A DNA stretch of 36,517 nucleotides from Pseudomonadales bacterium (GCA_022827905.1 JAJEIQ010000040.1:1-36517); one strand, 5' to 3'. Numbered from the stretch's first letter, positions 8,415-17,753 are shown. Notes: a model not told the origin generated them from the letters alone. A program made the numbers and translations.

Positions 8415-9527
8415 GTGCTGCATCCAACCAAGAAGTGGGCTTTGACCAGCGCGGACTTTGGGGGTGGGGCGTTCGCGTTGTTGGTTGCAGCCCTCCTTCT
8501 GGGTGGCTGCGGCAACGGCAGCGAGGAAGTGGTTTCGGAGCAGTTGGTGCGTCCGGCCAAGGTGATTCAGGTGCAGGTGCCTGGAGTCGTCACGGCCCAT
8601 GAATTCGTCGCGCGGGTGGAGGCAGCGCAGTCGATCGACGTGTCCTTTGAAGTCGATGGGGTCTTGGCGGAACTGCCGGTTCTGGAAGGTCAAACCATTG
8701 AGCGTGGCCAACTCGTCGCCGCGCTCGACCCGACCGACTTCCAGTTGGCCGTGCGTGAAGCGGAACTCGAGGTGGAGCTGGCGCGGCAGGATTGGGAGCG
8801 CAAGCGCCGCCTGCTGAACCAGAGCGGCATCGCCGCTTCGCTGGTGGAGGATGCCCGTTCCATGCACAAGCTGCAGCAGGTGCGGCTGGCACAGCGGCGG
8901 GAATCCCTGGCCAAGAGCCGGATCACAGCGCCCTTCGATGCCTATGTGGCGCGCCGCTATGTCGATAACTTCGTGCAGGTGGCTGCCACGGACAAGGTGA
9001 TGCGGCTCAACGACCTGCACGAGCTGCAAGTGGTGGCGGGCGTGCCGGAGCAGTTGCTGGTCACCGTGAGCACCGAACAGGTGGTCAGCATCGACGCCAT
9101 CTTCCCCTTCGCTCCGGAGCAGCGCTTTCCATTGATCCTGCGGGAAAACCGCGGTGAGGCGGATGCGGTGGCGCAGACCTACGAGGTCTCGTTCACCATG
9201 CAGCGGCCCGCCGAGTACAACATCCTGCCGGGCATGACCGCAGCCGTGCGCGTGGCCCTGCGCCCGGAGGCGGGCGCCTCGGCTGTGGCCCAGATTCCCG
9301 CCAGCGCCTTGGTCAGCGGGCCGCACAAGGGCTTCTTCGTCTGGCTCTACGATCCCGAGACCCAAGAAGTGCGCAAGCAGGCGGTGCAAGTCGGCCCGCC
9401 GACTGCCCATGGCGTGCCGGTCACGTCCGGGCTGCAAGGTGGGGAGCACGTGGTTTCGACGGGTGCCACCCAACTGCAGGAGGGCATGCGCATCCGCCCG
9501 ATGGACGACGGCTTCGGCGGTTTGTAA
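8415..9527 (+). CDS. RND efflux periplasmic adaptor (HlyD/AcrA family), lipoprotein
   Basis: A membrane-fusion protein of 370 residues linking an inner-membrane RND pump to an outer-membrane channel. The N-terminus has a hydrophobic stretch ending in a lipobox (LLGGC, Cys32), so it should be lipid-anchored. A lipoyl/barrel-sandwich half (FEVDGVLAELPVLEGQTIERG), a coiled-coil hairpin around residues 110-160, the second half ITAPFDAYVARRYVDNFVQV, then beta-barrel and membrane-proximal domains follow the AcrA order. GTG start at 8415, 3 bp after the dehydrogenase stop. Its stop overlaps the pump ATG by one base (TAATG). No TolC-type gene is nearby, so the channel must be encoded elsewhere. Confidence 0.92.
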   Translation: MLHPTKKWALTSADFGGGAFALLVAALLLGGCGNGSEEVVSEQLVRPAKVIQVQVPGVVTAHEFVARVEAAQSIDVSFEVDGVLAELPVLEGQTIERGQLVAALDPTDFQLAVREAELEVELARQDWERKRRLLNQSGIAASLVEDARSMHKLQQVRLAQRRESLAKSRITAPFDAYVARRYVDNFVQVAATDKVMRLNDLHELQVVAGVPEQLLVTVSTEQVVSIDAIFPFAPEQRFPLILRENRGEADAVAQTYEVSFTMQRPAEYNILPGMTAAVRVALRPEAGASAVAQIPASALVSGPHKGFFVWLYDPETQEVRKQAVQVGPPTAHGVPVTSGLQGGEHVVSTGATQLQEGMRIRPMDDGFGGL

Positions 9528-12500
9528 TGGCGGAAGAGGCCAGAGAGCCGCGCACGGGATGGAACATCGCCCGGTTCTCCATTGAGCGCCCGCTCTATCC
9601 CTGGTTGCTGATTGTCGGCTGTCTGTTCGGAGGGGCGTACGGCATCGACAGCGTGGGACGGCTGGAGGATCCAGCGTTTCCCATCAAGATCGCCTTGGTG
9701 CTGACCGAGTATCCCGGTGCGTCGGCGCGGGAAGTGGAGCAGGAAGTCACCGACGTGGTCGAAGCCGCCTTGCAGGAGCTGCCCTACATCGAGGAGTTGG
9801 TGTCGAAGTCGGTGGCCGGTCGATCCGAGGTTCAGGTCGAAATCAAGGAGGAGTACAGCTTCACCGAGGTGCAGCAGATTTACGATGAGCTGCGGCGCCG
9901 CGTAGGCGAAGCGGCAAGCCAGTTGCCGCCCGGCGCCGGTCCGCCCCTGGTCGAGGACGACTACAGTGACGTTTACGGCATCCTGTACGCCCTTTCCGCA
10001 CCGGGCTACGACACCGCGGACGTTCAGGACATCGCCCGGCGCATCGTCACGGTCTTAAAGTCGGTGCCCGGCGTCGCCAAGGTGCAGGCCGGGGGCGAGC
10101 CGGAGGAGGCGGTCTTCGTCGAAGTGGATCACGTTCGCTTGGGACGCCTCGGCCTGCCCATGGACGCCCTCTTTTCCGGAATTGGCGCGGAAAACGACAT
10201 CACCCCGGCCGGCTCCATCGCCTTTGAAGGCCGCCGGCTGCGCATTGCCCCGCAGATGGCCTTCGACAGCGCCGCGGCGGTGCGCGACATGCGGCTGGGA
10301 CGACCGGGCTCCAGCGAGATCGTGCGCTTGGTGGACATCGCCAACTTGCGCCGGGAGCCGGTCGAGGTGCCGGGGGAGATCATTCGCCACAACGGCGAGC
10401 CGGTGTTCATCGTGGGCGTCTCTGTAATCCCCGAGGAGAACGTCGTGGAGGTTGGGCAGGCCGTGGACGCACGGATGCGGGTGCTGCTGGATGAGCTGCC
10501 CCTGGGTGTCAGCGCATTGGTCATCTATGCCCAGCATCAGGTGGTGGATGATGCCATCAGCCTGTTTCTCAGGAACCTGGCGCTGTCGATCGCTACCGTT
10601 GTGCTGGCCCTATGCGTCTTCATGGGCTGGCGGGCAGGCGCCGTGGTTGGCGCCGTGCTGCTGCTGACGGTCCTCGGCACCCTCGGCATCATGGCGGCGC
10701 TTGGCATTGAACTGCAGCGCATTTCTTTGGGCGCGCTGATGATCGCCATGGGCATGCTGGTGGACAACGGCATCGTGGTGGCGGAGGGCATGGTGATCGG
10801 CGTGGGCAGGGGGCTCACCCCCGCCGAGGCAGCTTCCCGTTCGGCGAGCCGCACCCAGTGGACCCTGCTCGGCGCGACCGTCATCGGCATCGTGGCGTTC
10901 GGGCCGATCAGCCTGAGCGAAGACAGTGGCGGCCAGTTCCTGCGCTCCCTGTTCCATGTGGTCGCCATCGCCCTCACGCTCAGTTGGGTACTGGCCATGA
11001 CGGTAGTCCCGCTGCTCGGCAGCCGAATTCTCAAGGCGCGGCCCGAGCAATCGGAGGACGTTCTCTATTCCGGTTGGGCTTATCCGCCGTACCGGAGCCT
11101 CATCGCCTTTGGGCTGCGTCGCGCCTGGCTCGCCACGGCCGTCATCGTGGCCATTTTGGCCGCCTGCCTATGGGGCCTTCAGTTCGTCAAGCAGGGTTTC
11201 TTTCCGACCAGCAACACGCCGCTGTTCTACGTGGACTACCGGCTCGCGGAAGGCACCGACATCCTGGCCACGGCCCAGGACGTGGAGGGGCTCGAGCAGG
11301 CCCTGCTGGCTGAGGAGGACATCGTGGCGGTGACCAGCTTCATCGGCCGGGGGGCTCCGCGCTTCATTACGGTTATGAACCCGGAACAGCCCAATTCGGC
11401 CTATGCCCAGCTGGTGGTGCGGGTGCCTGACGTGCGTGGCATGGATGCCGTGATGGCCAAGACCCGAGATCGGCTGGGCGAACTGCGCCCCGATGCGGAG
11501 GTGCAGGTAACCCGGGCTGAGTTCACGCCCGGCGGCAGCGCCAAGATCGAAGCCCGCTTCTCCGGCCCTGATGCCGGGGTTCTGCGGGCGTTGGCTGACC
11601 AAGCGCTGGCGGTCTATCTGCGGCAAGGCCTCATCGAACGGCGCACCGACTGGCGCCAGCCCGCTCTGCAGATCACGCCCCGTTACGACGAGGCTCGGGC
11701 TCGACTGGCCGGCGTCTCCCGCCGCGACGTATCCGTGGCGCTGGCCTACGCCACCTTCGGGGTGCCCATCGGCCTGTACCGGGAGAACGAGAAGCTGATT
11801 CCCATCATCGCCCGGGCGCCCAAGGAGGAGCGCGCTGATGTCGCGGGCCTGCCGGACCGTTTGGTGTGGAGCCAGTCCCAGCAGCGCTACGTCCCCATGC
11901 GCCAAGTGGTTTCGTCCTTTGATCTCACCGCCGAGGACGCTGTGATCTTTCGCCGTGACCGCACCCGCACCATTCAGGCTCGGGCCAACGCGGTTCCGGG
12001 GCGGAATGTGAACCACGCCTTCAACTCGCTTCGTCCCCACGTTGAAGCCATTCCGCTGCCGCCCGGCTACGCGCTGGAGTGGGGGGGTGAATACGAATCC
12101 GACCAGGAAGCCTACGCCACCCTGCTGTCGAAAATACCCATGGCGCTCGCCGTGATGCTGCTGATTACGCTACTGATGTTTGGCCGCGTCAAGGAGACCC
12201 TGGTGATCTGGCTGTCGGTGCCCATGACGGTGTGCGGTGTCGTGCTTGGCCTGCTGGCCACCGATATCACCTTCACCTTTCCCGCTTTCTTAGGCTTCCT
12301 GAGCCTCTCCGGGATGCTGATCAAGAACTGCATCGTGCTGATCGATGAAATCGACAAGCGTCTGAAGGAGGGTGCGGCCACCTTGGAGACGATGGTGCAG
12401 GGTGCCGTCAGCCGCCTACGCCCGGTCATGCTGGCCACCGGAACCACCATCGCCGGCATGTCGCCGCTGTTGGCTGACCCGTTCTTCAAGGAGATGGCGG

Positions 12501-12616
12501 TCTGCATCATGAGCGGGCTCGCCTTCGCCACGCTGCTGACGCTGGTGGCGGTGCCGGTCTTCTATCGCATCGCCCTCGGCAAGCGCGTTGCGGACCGATC
12601 CGTTCAAGCGGCCTAA
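9527..12616 (+). CDS. RND family efflux permease (AcrB-type)
   Basis: A proton-driven inner-membrane pump of 1029 residues, the usual AcrB length. The N-terminus (SIERPLYPWLLIVGCLFGG) is the first membrane helix; two large periplasmic loops alternate with two six-helix bundles. Helix 4 carries GMLVDNGIVVAEG (Asp413-Asn414), where AcrB has two Asp residues; single-Asp versions are found in other RND branches. Translation is coupled to the adaptor gene through TAATG. Its 3' end overlaps the convergent MFS gene by 4 bp. Pairing with acyl-CoA dehydrogenase genes suggests export of a lipid-like or toxic acyl compound, which is inference only. Confidence 0.94.
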   Translation: MAEEAREPRTGWNIARFSIERPLYPWLLIVGCLFGGAYGIDSVGRLEDPAFPIKIALVLTEYPGASAREVEQEVTDVVEAALQELPYIEELVSKSVAGRSEVQVEIKEEYSFTEVQQIYDELRRRVGEAASQLPPGAGPPLVEDDYSDVYGILYALSAPGYDTADVQDIARRIVTVLKSVPGVAKVQAGGEPEEAVFVEVDHVRLGRLGLPMDALFSGIGAENDITPAGSIAFEGRRLRIAPQMAFDSAAAVRDMRLGRPGSSEIVRLVDIANLRREPVEVPGEIIRHNGEPVFIVGVSVIPEENVVEVGQAVDARMRVLLDELPLGVSALVIYAQHQVVDDAISLFLRNLALSIATVVLALCVFMGWRAGAVVGAVLLLTVLGTLGIMAALGIELQRISLGALMIAMGMLVDNGIVVAEGMVIGVGRGLTPAEAASRSASRTQWTLLGATVIGIVAFGPISLSEDSGGQFLRSLFHVVAIALTLSWVLAMTVVPLLGSRILKARPEQSEDVLYSGWAYPPYRSLIAFGLRRAWLATAVIVAILAACLWGLQFVKQGFFPTSNTPLFYVDYRLAEGTDILATAQDVEGLEQALLAEEDIVAVTSFIGRGAPRFITVMNPEQPNSAYAQLVVRVPDVRGMDAVMAKTRDRLGELRPDAEVQVTRAEFTPGGSAKIEARFSGPDAGVLRALADQALAVYLRQGLIERRTDWRQPALQITPRYDEARARLAGVSRRDVSVALAYATFGVPIGLYRENEKLIPIIARAPKEERADVAGLPDRLVWSQSQQRYVPMRQVVSSFDLTAEDAVIFRRDRTRTIQARANAVPGRNVNHAFNSLRPHVEAIPLPPGYALEWGGEYESDQEAYATLLSKIPMALAVMLLITLLMFGRVKETLVIWLSVPMTVCGVVLGLLATDITFTFPAFLGFLSLSGMLIKNCIVLIDEIDKRLKEGAATLETMVQGAVSRLRPVMLATGTTIAGMSPLLADPFFKEMAVCIMSGLAFATLLTLVAVPVFYRIALGKRVADRSVQAA

Positions 12617-13986
12617 CCCGACTCAGCGCGCACCGCCTGCAATTGGGCGCGGATCCCTTGGTGCTTCTCGCGGGTGAGCGGGTAGTTCCAGGCGATAAGC
12701 GCGCAGATCGCAAAGCCGATGGCCGGGCCGAAGGCGTAGAGCATGCGCAGGCCGAGGATTTCGCGCTCCGTGTTGGTCGCCCCTTCCGAAGGATCGTAGC
12801 CCACCCAGGCGAGCAGGGCGAAGGCCAGCGCCGGGCCGACGGACTGGCCGACCTTGACCACGAACGACCACACCGCGAAGTACCAAGCGGCGCGGTCTTC
12901 ACCGCTCTCCAGGGTGTCGAGGTCGGCGATGTCGGCCAGCATCGAAGCTGGCACCACGGAAAAAGATGCGCCCAGGAAACCGGTGCAGGCGGTGATCGGC
13001 AGCATCAGGTAGAAGTCGCCGGCGCCGAGCAGCATGTACACGCAATGAAAGCCAGCGAATCCGAACAGGCCGAAGCACCAGGCGTGGTGCTTGTCGATCC
13101 GGCGGGCCACACGCAGCCAGAAGGGCACGCCGCTCAAGTTGAATGTGAAGAAGACCAGCAGCATCAGCATGACGTGCTCCTTCTGGTCCAGCGCGTCCAG
13201 GATGAACAGCGCCACGGTCACCGTGGAGATGGCCGCGCCCAATTGATTGACGAACAAGGCCAGCACCAGCCGCTTGAATGGGCCATTGCGCCACATCACC
13301 TGCAATCCGGGCAGCAAGGGCAGGCGCGGCGGCAGGTAGTCGGTGCGCTCGGTGACGCCGAACAGGGTGCCGCCCACCGTCAGCGGCAGCAGCACCAGCA
13401 TCATGATGCCGATCAGCAGCAGGTTGTCGCCGATGGCGGCCATGCCTAGAAAGAACCCGGCCAACACCGGCACCAGCTTGCTGACCACGCTGGCACCCAG
13501 ACCGATGCCAGTGCGCCAGGCGGTGACCCGGGTGCGTTCGTTGTAGTCCGGGGTGATTTCCGCGCCCCAGGCGTAGTAGGGAATGAACAGCATGGTCCAG
13601 CCGAGCCAGAAGACCACCAGCCAAGTCAGCATGTAGAGGGCGTCCACCGGGCCGCTCGGCAGAAACAGCTTGTAGATGGCCAGCATGAAAACGGGCACCG
13701 AGGCGGCCATCCACAGGCGTCGGCGCCCGTATCGGGACTGCGTGCGGTCGCTCAACCAGCCGATCAGCGGATCCGTGACCGCATCGAACAGGCGCGACCC
13801 CAACAGCACGGCGCTGGCCGCGGCCACGCCAACGCCGAGGCTTGATGTGTAGTAGGCGGGCACCAGCGACAGCACCGGAATGGCCGCCATCTGGATGGGC
13901 ATGTCGGCCAGCCCGTAGCAGAACAGCGTTCGCCGCGGAACCGGCTCGACGGCCGGGGGCTGGTTCACGGGCGTGTCGGTGCCCAC
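12613..13986 (-). CDS. MFS transporter, GPH (MelB-like) cation symporter family
   Basis: A 457-residue, twelve-helix membrane transporter of the glycoside-pentoside-hexuronide:cation symporter type (MFS_2). Diagnostic features are DAVTDPLIGWLSDRT near residue 70, with RYGRRRLWM just after, and PYYAWGAEITPDYNERTRV near residue 140, which match the MelB loop region. GPH members import sugars or other small organics with Na+ or H+, and several marine relatives sit in catabolic clusters for non-sugar substrates. The GTG start at 13986 lies 3 bp after the epoxide hydrolase stop, so the two are one operon. The 3' end overlaps the RND gene by 4 bp in convergent orientation. The substrate is unknown. 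Confidence 0.9.
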   Translation of the reverse strand: MGTDTPVNQPPAVEPVPRRTLFCYGLADMPIQMAAIPVLSLVPAYYTSSLGVGVAAASAVLLGSRLFDAVTDPLIGWLSDRTQSRYGRRRLWMAASVPVFMLAIYKLFLPSGPVDALYMLTWLVVFWLGWTMLFIPYYAWGAEITPDYNERTRVTAWRTGIGLGASVVSKLVPVLAGFFLGMAAIGDNLLLIGIMMLVLLPLTVGGTLFGVTERTDYLPPRLPLLPGLQVMWRNGPFKRLVLALFVNQLGAAISTVTVALFILDALDQKEHVMLMLLVFFTFNLSGVPFWLRVARRIDKHHAWCFGLFGFAGFHCVYMLLGAGDFYLMLPITACTGFLGASFSVVPASMLADIADLDTLESGEDRAAWYFAVWSFVVKVGQSVGPALAFALLAWVGYDPSEGATNTEREILGLRMLYAFGPAIGFAICALIAWNYPLTREKHQGIRAQLQAVRAESG

Positions 13987-13989
13987 CGT

Positions 13990-15138
13990 TTAGCGCATCG
14001 CTCGGAAGGCGGTGCGCACCTCCTCGATGAACAGTTCCGGCTGCTCGAAGGCGGCGAAGTGGCCGCCGCGGCCAAGTTCGTTCCAATGGACGATGTTCGG
14101 GTAGCGGACCTCGGCCCAGGAACGGGGTGTCGGAATGATTTCCTTGGGAAAGATGCTGCAACCGGTGGGCACCGCCACGGTCTGATCGTTGCCGCCGGCG
14201 AAGGCCTGGCCGAAGCTCTCCCAGTAGAGGCGGGCGGAGGAGGCGCCGGCGCCGTTCAGCCAGTAGATCATGATGTTGTCGATCAGCTCATCGCGGCTGA
14301 TCGCGTTTTCCGGATGGCCGTCGCAATCCGTCCAAGCCCAAAACTTCTCCAAAATCCACATCGCCTGTCCGGTGGGGGAATCAACCAGACCGTAGCCCAG
14401 GGTTTGCGGCCGAGTGCTCTGTTGCTTTGAGTAGCCGGAATCCCACTCTTGATAGTAACTGGCGCCCTTCAAGGCTTGCTTGTCGCGATCGGTGGGATTG
14501 GCCAAAGCCTCGGCGGTGGGCGCTGCGAAGGGCATGTTGAGGTGAACGCCCGCGCAGCGGCCCAGGTTCTGGATGCCGATGTAGGTGGTGACCGCCGCCC
14601 CCCAGTCGCCGCCTTGGGCGAAGTAGCCGTCGTAGCCCAGGCGCGCCATCAGTTGGTCCCAAGCCGAGGCGATCTTCTCCACCCCCCAGCCGGTGGCTGC
14701 GGGTTTGCCGGAGAAGCCGTAGCCGGGCAGGGAGGGGCAGATGATGTGGAAGGCGTCGGCGGGGTCGCCGCCGTGGGCGCCGGGGTCCGCCAGCGGCTCG
14801 ATGACCTTGTGGAACTCCACCACCGATCCGGGCCAGCCGTGGGTGATCAGCAACGGCCTCGCTTGCGGCGACGGACTTCGATGGTGAATGAAGTGGATGC
14901 TCAAGTTTTCGATGGTGGTCCTGAACTGGGCGAAGCGGTTCATCAAGGCTTGGCGGGCGGACCAGTCGTAACGCTCTGCCCAGTAGCGACAGAATTCCTG
15001 GGCGTAGGCCAACGGAACGCCTTGGCTCCAGTCGTCCGGCGTCTCGGCTTCCGGCCAGCGAGTTTCGGCCAAGCGCCGTTTCAGGTCGTCGATGTCGGCG
15101 GTTGGCACGTCGATGGCGAAGGGTTCGATGGTGGTCAT
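13990..15138 (-). CDS. Epoxide hydrolase (EHN, microsomal type), alpha/beta hydrolase
   Basis: A 382-residue hydrolase that opens an epoxide to a diol through a covalent Asp ester. The N-terminal EHN domain (FAIDVPTADIDDLKRRL, TRWPEAE) precedes the alpha/beta core. HGWPGS at 100-105 is the oxyanion-hole motif, GGDWGA holds the nucleophile Asp178, and GRGGHFAAFEQPE near the end holds His360, all as in microsomal/juvenile-hormone epoxide hydrolases. I start at ATG 15138, preceded by AAAGGAG; upstream in-frame codons to 15204 look untranslated and match no family. It is the first gene of a two-gene operon with the MFS symporter, which may import its substrate. Confidence 0.9.
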   Translation of the reverse strand: MTTIEPFAIDVPTADIDDLKRRLAETRWPEAETPDDWSQGVPLAYAQEFCRYWAERYDWSARQALMNRFAQFRTTIENLSIHFIHHRSPSPQARPLLITHGWPGSVVEFHKVIEPLADPGAHGGDPADAFHIICPSLPGYGFSGKPAATGWGVEKIASAWDQLMARLGYDGYFAQGGDWGAAVTTYIGIQNLGRCAGVHLNMPFAAPTAEALANPTDRDKQALKGASYYQEWDSGYSKQQSTRPQTLGYGLVDSPTGQAMWILEKFWAWTDCDGHPENAISRDELIDNIMIYWLNGAGASSARLYWESFGQAFAGGNDQTVAVPTGCSIFPKEIIPTPRSWAEVRYPNIVHWNELGRGGHFAAFEQPELFIEEVRTAFRAMR

Positions 15139-15282
15139 GGGATCAAATGCTCCTTTATTGGACGAATCACGGTGAATTAGCCCCAAGTATGGCGAATGTC
15201 GCACAAGGTGTGCAGAGAAATCGACTTCCCGTGCCCATTTTCCTTTCGATAATGGCTCTAACTAGGCAACGGAGAGCCCGTT
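15139..15282. promoter_or_regulatory. Divergent control region with a 13-bp palindrome
   Basis: This 144-bp gap separates the epoxide hydrolase operon (-) from the small ORF (+), so it must hold promoters for both. GCACA-AGG-TGTGC at 15201-15213 is a perfect inverted repeat, a plausible operator half-site pair. GATAAT at 15248-15253 could be a -10 box for the + side, but no good -35 box precedes it. Confidence 0.4.
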
Positions 15283-15645
15283 ATGGACGCCCAGGAACTG
15301 ATGGAGCGGCACCGGCCGCAGCTCATCGAAACCCTTAGGAACGCCTCGCCTGCCGTGCAGGGCAATGCCGAAATCATGGAATTCCTCAGCAGGGTGCTTG
15401 ATGACGAGGAAAAAGTCGATGTCATGCCGCCGCGCCGCCCGGTGCTGCCGGGCGAAGACGTGTTCTGGTGGTGCGTGGAGCAGCTGTTGCTGCTCACCGA
15501 CATCGTCCGGCCCGCCACCGACCCCTACCTGCTCATGATTATTGAGGACCTGAAGTCCTTCGCCGGGCGCCTTGAGCGCAGTGAACCCCTGCCGCCCGGC
15601 TACCAAGTGGGGTGGCTGGATTTCGACGAGCCGATTGATGGCTAG
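15283..15645 (+). CDS. Small acidic protein of unknown function
   Basis: A 120-residue acidic protein I do not recognise. It is helix-rich (MDAQELMERHRPQLIETL, then a Trp-rich stretch VFWWCVEQLLLLTD near 67-80) and ends in an acidic tail (DFDEPIDG). No signal peptide is evident; the short hydrophobic part looks like a buried helix rather than a membrane span. ATG at 15283 is preceded by GGAG ten bases upstream. It stands first in the + strand group, 115 bp before a Baeyer-Villiger monooxygenase, and might be an accessory to it. Coding is supported by the Shine-Dalgarno and a composition unlike the antisense frames; function is not inferable. Confidence 0.65.
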   Translation: MDAQELMERHRPQLIETLRNASPAVQGNAEIMEFLSRVLDDEEKVDVMPPRRPVLPGEDVFWWCVEQLLLLTDIVRPATDPYLLMIIEDLKSFAGRLERSEPLPPGYQVGWLDFDEPIDG

Positions 15646-15760
15646 GAGCCTGCGCCATGGGAAGGCGATGCCTCAGACTGCCGAGTGGGCGGCGTACCGC
15701 CAAGCGGCCCGATTGCCTACAATAGGATGGCTCGCCGTTGACCTGAGTGAGGAGAAGCGA

Positions 15761-17695
15761 TTGCCACGATTTGAGATGCCGGGCACCGAGGCGCAGCTTG
15801 CGGGGGCGCTTGAGGACGTCAATCTGCCCACGCTGCTGATGACTTTGGCCCACCTGACCGGCGAAGGGTCCTGGCTGGCCGAGCGCTACGCCCCAGCGCC
15901 CATCGCGGTGCCGGAAGGCGGCCTGTTTCCCGATGACACCGGGGGCTACGATCCGGGTGTTGCTGCGGAGATACGGGGCGCTGCCGCTCAGACATTGTGC
16001 CGCCTGCGTCGCGAGCGCACGGAGCTGCCGCCGCCGCCAAGCGTTGCGCAAATGGCACGGATGATGACTTTCTCCTTGGTCGAGCCGATTGACGAAGCCT
16101 ACGCCGCCATGCTCCTGGAGGAGACCGCCTTCGTTGACCGCGATGCGCAGTGGCGGCGGCAGTTGGCGGCGTCCGGCGCGCGCTCGCGGTCCGATTTCAA
16201 CGTCGTCGTGGTCGGCGCCGGCATGTCCGGCATCTGCATGGGGGCCAAGCTCAAGGCGGCGGGCATCCCGTTCACCATTCTTGAGAAGAACGATGCGGTG
16301 GGCGGTACCTGGTACGAAAACACCTACCCGGATTGCGGCGTCGATACGCCCAATCACTTCTACTCCTACTCCTTCGAACGCAATCCCGATTGGTCGGGCT
16401 ACTTCTCCAAGCGCGATGAGCTTCACGCCTACTTCGAGCGCTGTGCGGACCGCTTCGGGCTGCGCCCGCACATTCGCCTGCAAACCGAAGTGACGGCGAT
16501 GGCCTATGACGAGTCCGGTGGCCGCTGGCGCATTGACGTCCAAAACTCCGCGGGCGGTGCAGAGACTCTCACCGCCAACGCCGTGGTCAGCGCCGTCGGC
16601 CAGTTGAATCGGCCAGCGATGCCGGACATCGAGGGCATCGACGCCTTTTCCGGGATCCTGTTCCACTCCGCGCAATGGCGTTCGGACGTCGATTTGGCAG
16701 GCAGAAAAGTGGCCATAATCGGCACCGGCTGCAGCGCCGTGCAATTGCTGCCGAAGACCGCGGCGGTGGCCGCCAAGGCAACCGTCTTCCAGCGAACGCC
16801 GCATTGGGTCACGCCCAACCAGGACTACTACCGGTCGGTGGAGAAGGGGCAGATCTGGGCGCTGAAGCACATTCCCGGGTACGCGCAGTGGCATCGCGCC
16901 CGCATGGTTTACGCCTACTCGGACCGCAACTGGGCGGCGGTGACGACAGATCCCGAATGGCCACGTCCGCAGGAGGCCATGAACGAGACCAACGATGCAA
17001 TGCGCGAGGCCCTGACCGGCTACATCGTCGATCAGTTGGGCGACCGTCGCGACCTCGCGCCGGCGTGCACGCCCGACTTCCCCGTGTTCGGCAAGCGGCT
17101 GATCATCGACAACAACTGGTACGGCACCTTGGCGCGGGACAACGTGGTCTTGGTGACCGAGCCCATAGCGCGAATCGACCCCGAAGGGATGCGCACCACC
17201 GATGGCGCGCTGCATGAAGCGGACGTGATCATCGCCGCCACCGGCTTCAAGACCAACGAGTTCCTTTGGCCGATGGCGGTGGCCGGGCGCTCCGGGGCCA
17301 GGCTGGACCGCCGCTGGGGCGACGCTCCCCAGGCCTTCAAGGGCACCACCGTGCCGGACTACCCCAATTTCTTCTGCCTCTACGGTCCCAACACCAACAT
17401 CGTGCACGGCGGCAGCATCATCTACCAAGTGGAGTGCCAAGTTCACTACATCATGCAGTGCCTCGCCCTCATGGTAACCCAAGGGGTTCGCTCAATGGAG
17501 GTGCTGGAGGCCGCGAACGACGCCTACAACGTCGAGGTCCAGGCGTTAAGCAAAAACTTGGCTTGGGGCCATCCCGGCGTCTCAAGTTGGTACAAGAACA
17601 GCCAAGGCCAGGTCGTGAACAATTCCCCGTTCAGCCTGCACGAATTCTGGCAGCGGCTGCACGACCTGGAGCCGGAGCACTACGCGCTTGTTTGA
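15761..17695 (+). CDS. Flavin Baeyer-Villiger monooxygenase, HAPMO-like
   Basis: A type I FAD/NADPH enzyme that inserts oxygen next to a ketone to give an ester or lactone. From TTG 15761 it has 644 residues, close to 4-hydroxyacetophenone monooxygenase (640). Like HAPMO it has an N-terminal extension of about 145 residues containing LPTLLMTLAHLTGEG. Next come VVGAGMSG (about 150-156, FAD), the family fingerprint FSGILFHSAQW (about 296-306), GTGCSA (about 320, NADPH) and a C-terminal EFWQRLHDLEPEHY. The TTG is chosen because AGGAG lies six bases before it and the product then lines up with HAPMO; the frame is open back to 15572, but those codons match nothing. The substrate may be an aryl or cyclic ketone. 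Confidence 0.92.
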   Translation: MPRFEMPGTEAQLAGALEDVNLPTLLMTLAHLTGEGSWLAERYAPAPIAVPEGGLFPDDTGGYDPGVAAEIRGAAAQTLCRLRRERTELPPPPSVAQMARMMTFSLVEPIDEAYAAMLLEETAFVDRDAQWRRQLAASGARSRSDFNVVVVGAGMSGICMGAKLKAAGIPFTILEKNDAVGGTWYENTYPDCGVDTPNHFYSYSFERNPDWSGYFSKRDELHAYFERCADRFGLRPHIRLQTEVTAMAYDESGGRWRIDVQNSAGGAETLTANAVVSAVGQLNRPAMPDIEGIDAFSGILFHSAQWRSDVDLAGRKVAIIGTGCSAVQLLPKTAAVAAKATVFQRTPHWVTPNQDYYRSVEKGQIWALKHIPGYAQWHRARMVYAYSDRNWAAVTTDPEWPRPQEAMNETNDAMREALTGYIVDQLGDRRDLAPACTPDFPVFGKRLIIDNNWYGTLARDNVVLVTEPIARIDPEGMRTTDGALHEADVIIAATGFKTNEFLWPMAVAGRSGARLDRRWGDAPQAFKGTTVPDYPNFFCLYGPNTNIVHGGSIIYQVECQVHYIMQCLALMVTQGVRSMEVLEAANDAYNVEVQALSKNLAWGHPGVSSWYKNSQGQVVNNSPFSLHEFWQRLHDLEPEHYALV

Positions 17696-17718
17696 TCGGG
17701 CGCAATTCAACCTATAAT
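17692..17718 (+). promoter_or_regulatory. Probable promoter of the GST/lipoprotein/DUF6152 unit
   Basis: A perfect TATAAT (17713-17718) follows TTGATC (17692-17697), four of six, with a rather short 15-base spacer; TTGTTT at 17688 with 19 bases is the alternative. It overlaps the monooxygenase stop codon and lies 35 bp before the GST start. Confidence 0.5.
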
Positions 17719-17753
17719 CCGGCCCTTCGAAATCTCCGATCAAGGATGAACTC

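Noticed and set aside
12899-14161. 420-residue minus-strand frame over the MFS and epoxide hydrolase genes
   Set aside because: It straddles two real genes on the same strand in another frame and is full of Arg/His/Pro repeats.
15539-17482. 647-residue open frame antisense to the Baeyer-Villiger monooxygenase
   Set aside because: It is the mirror frame of a strongly conserved GC-rich gene, has no recognisable domain and no Shine-Dalgarno.
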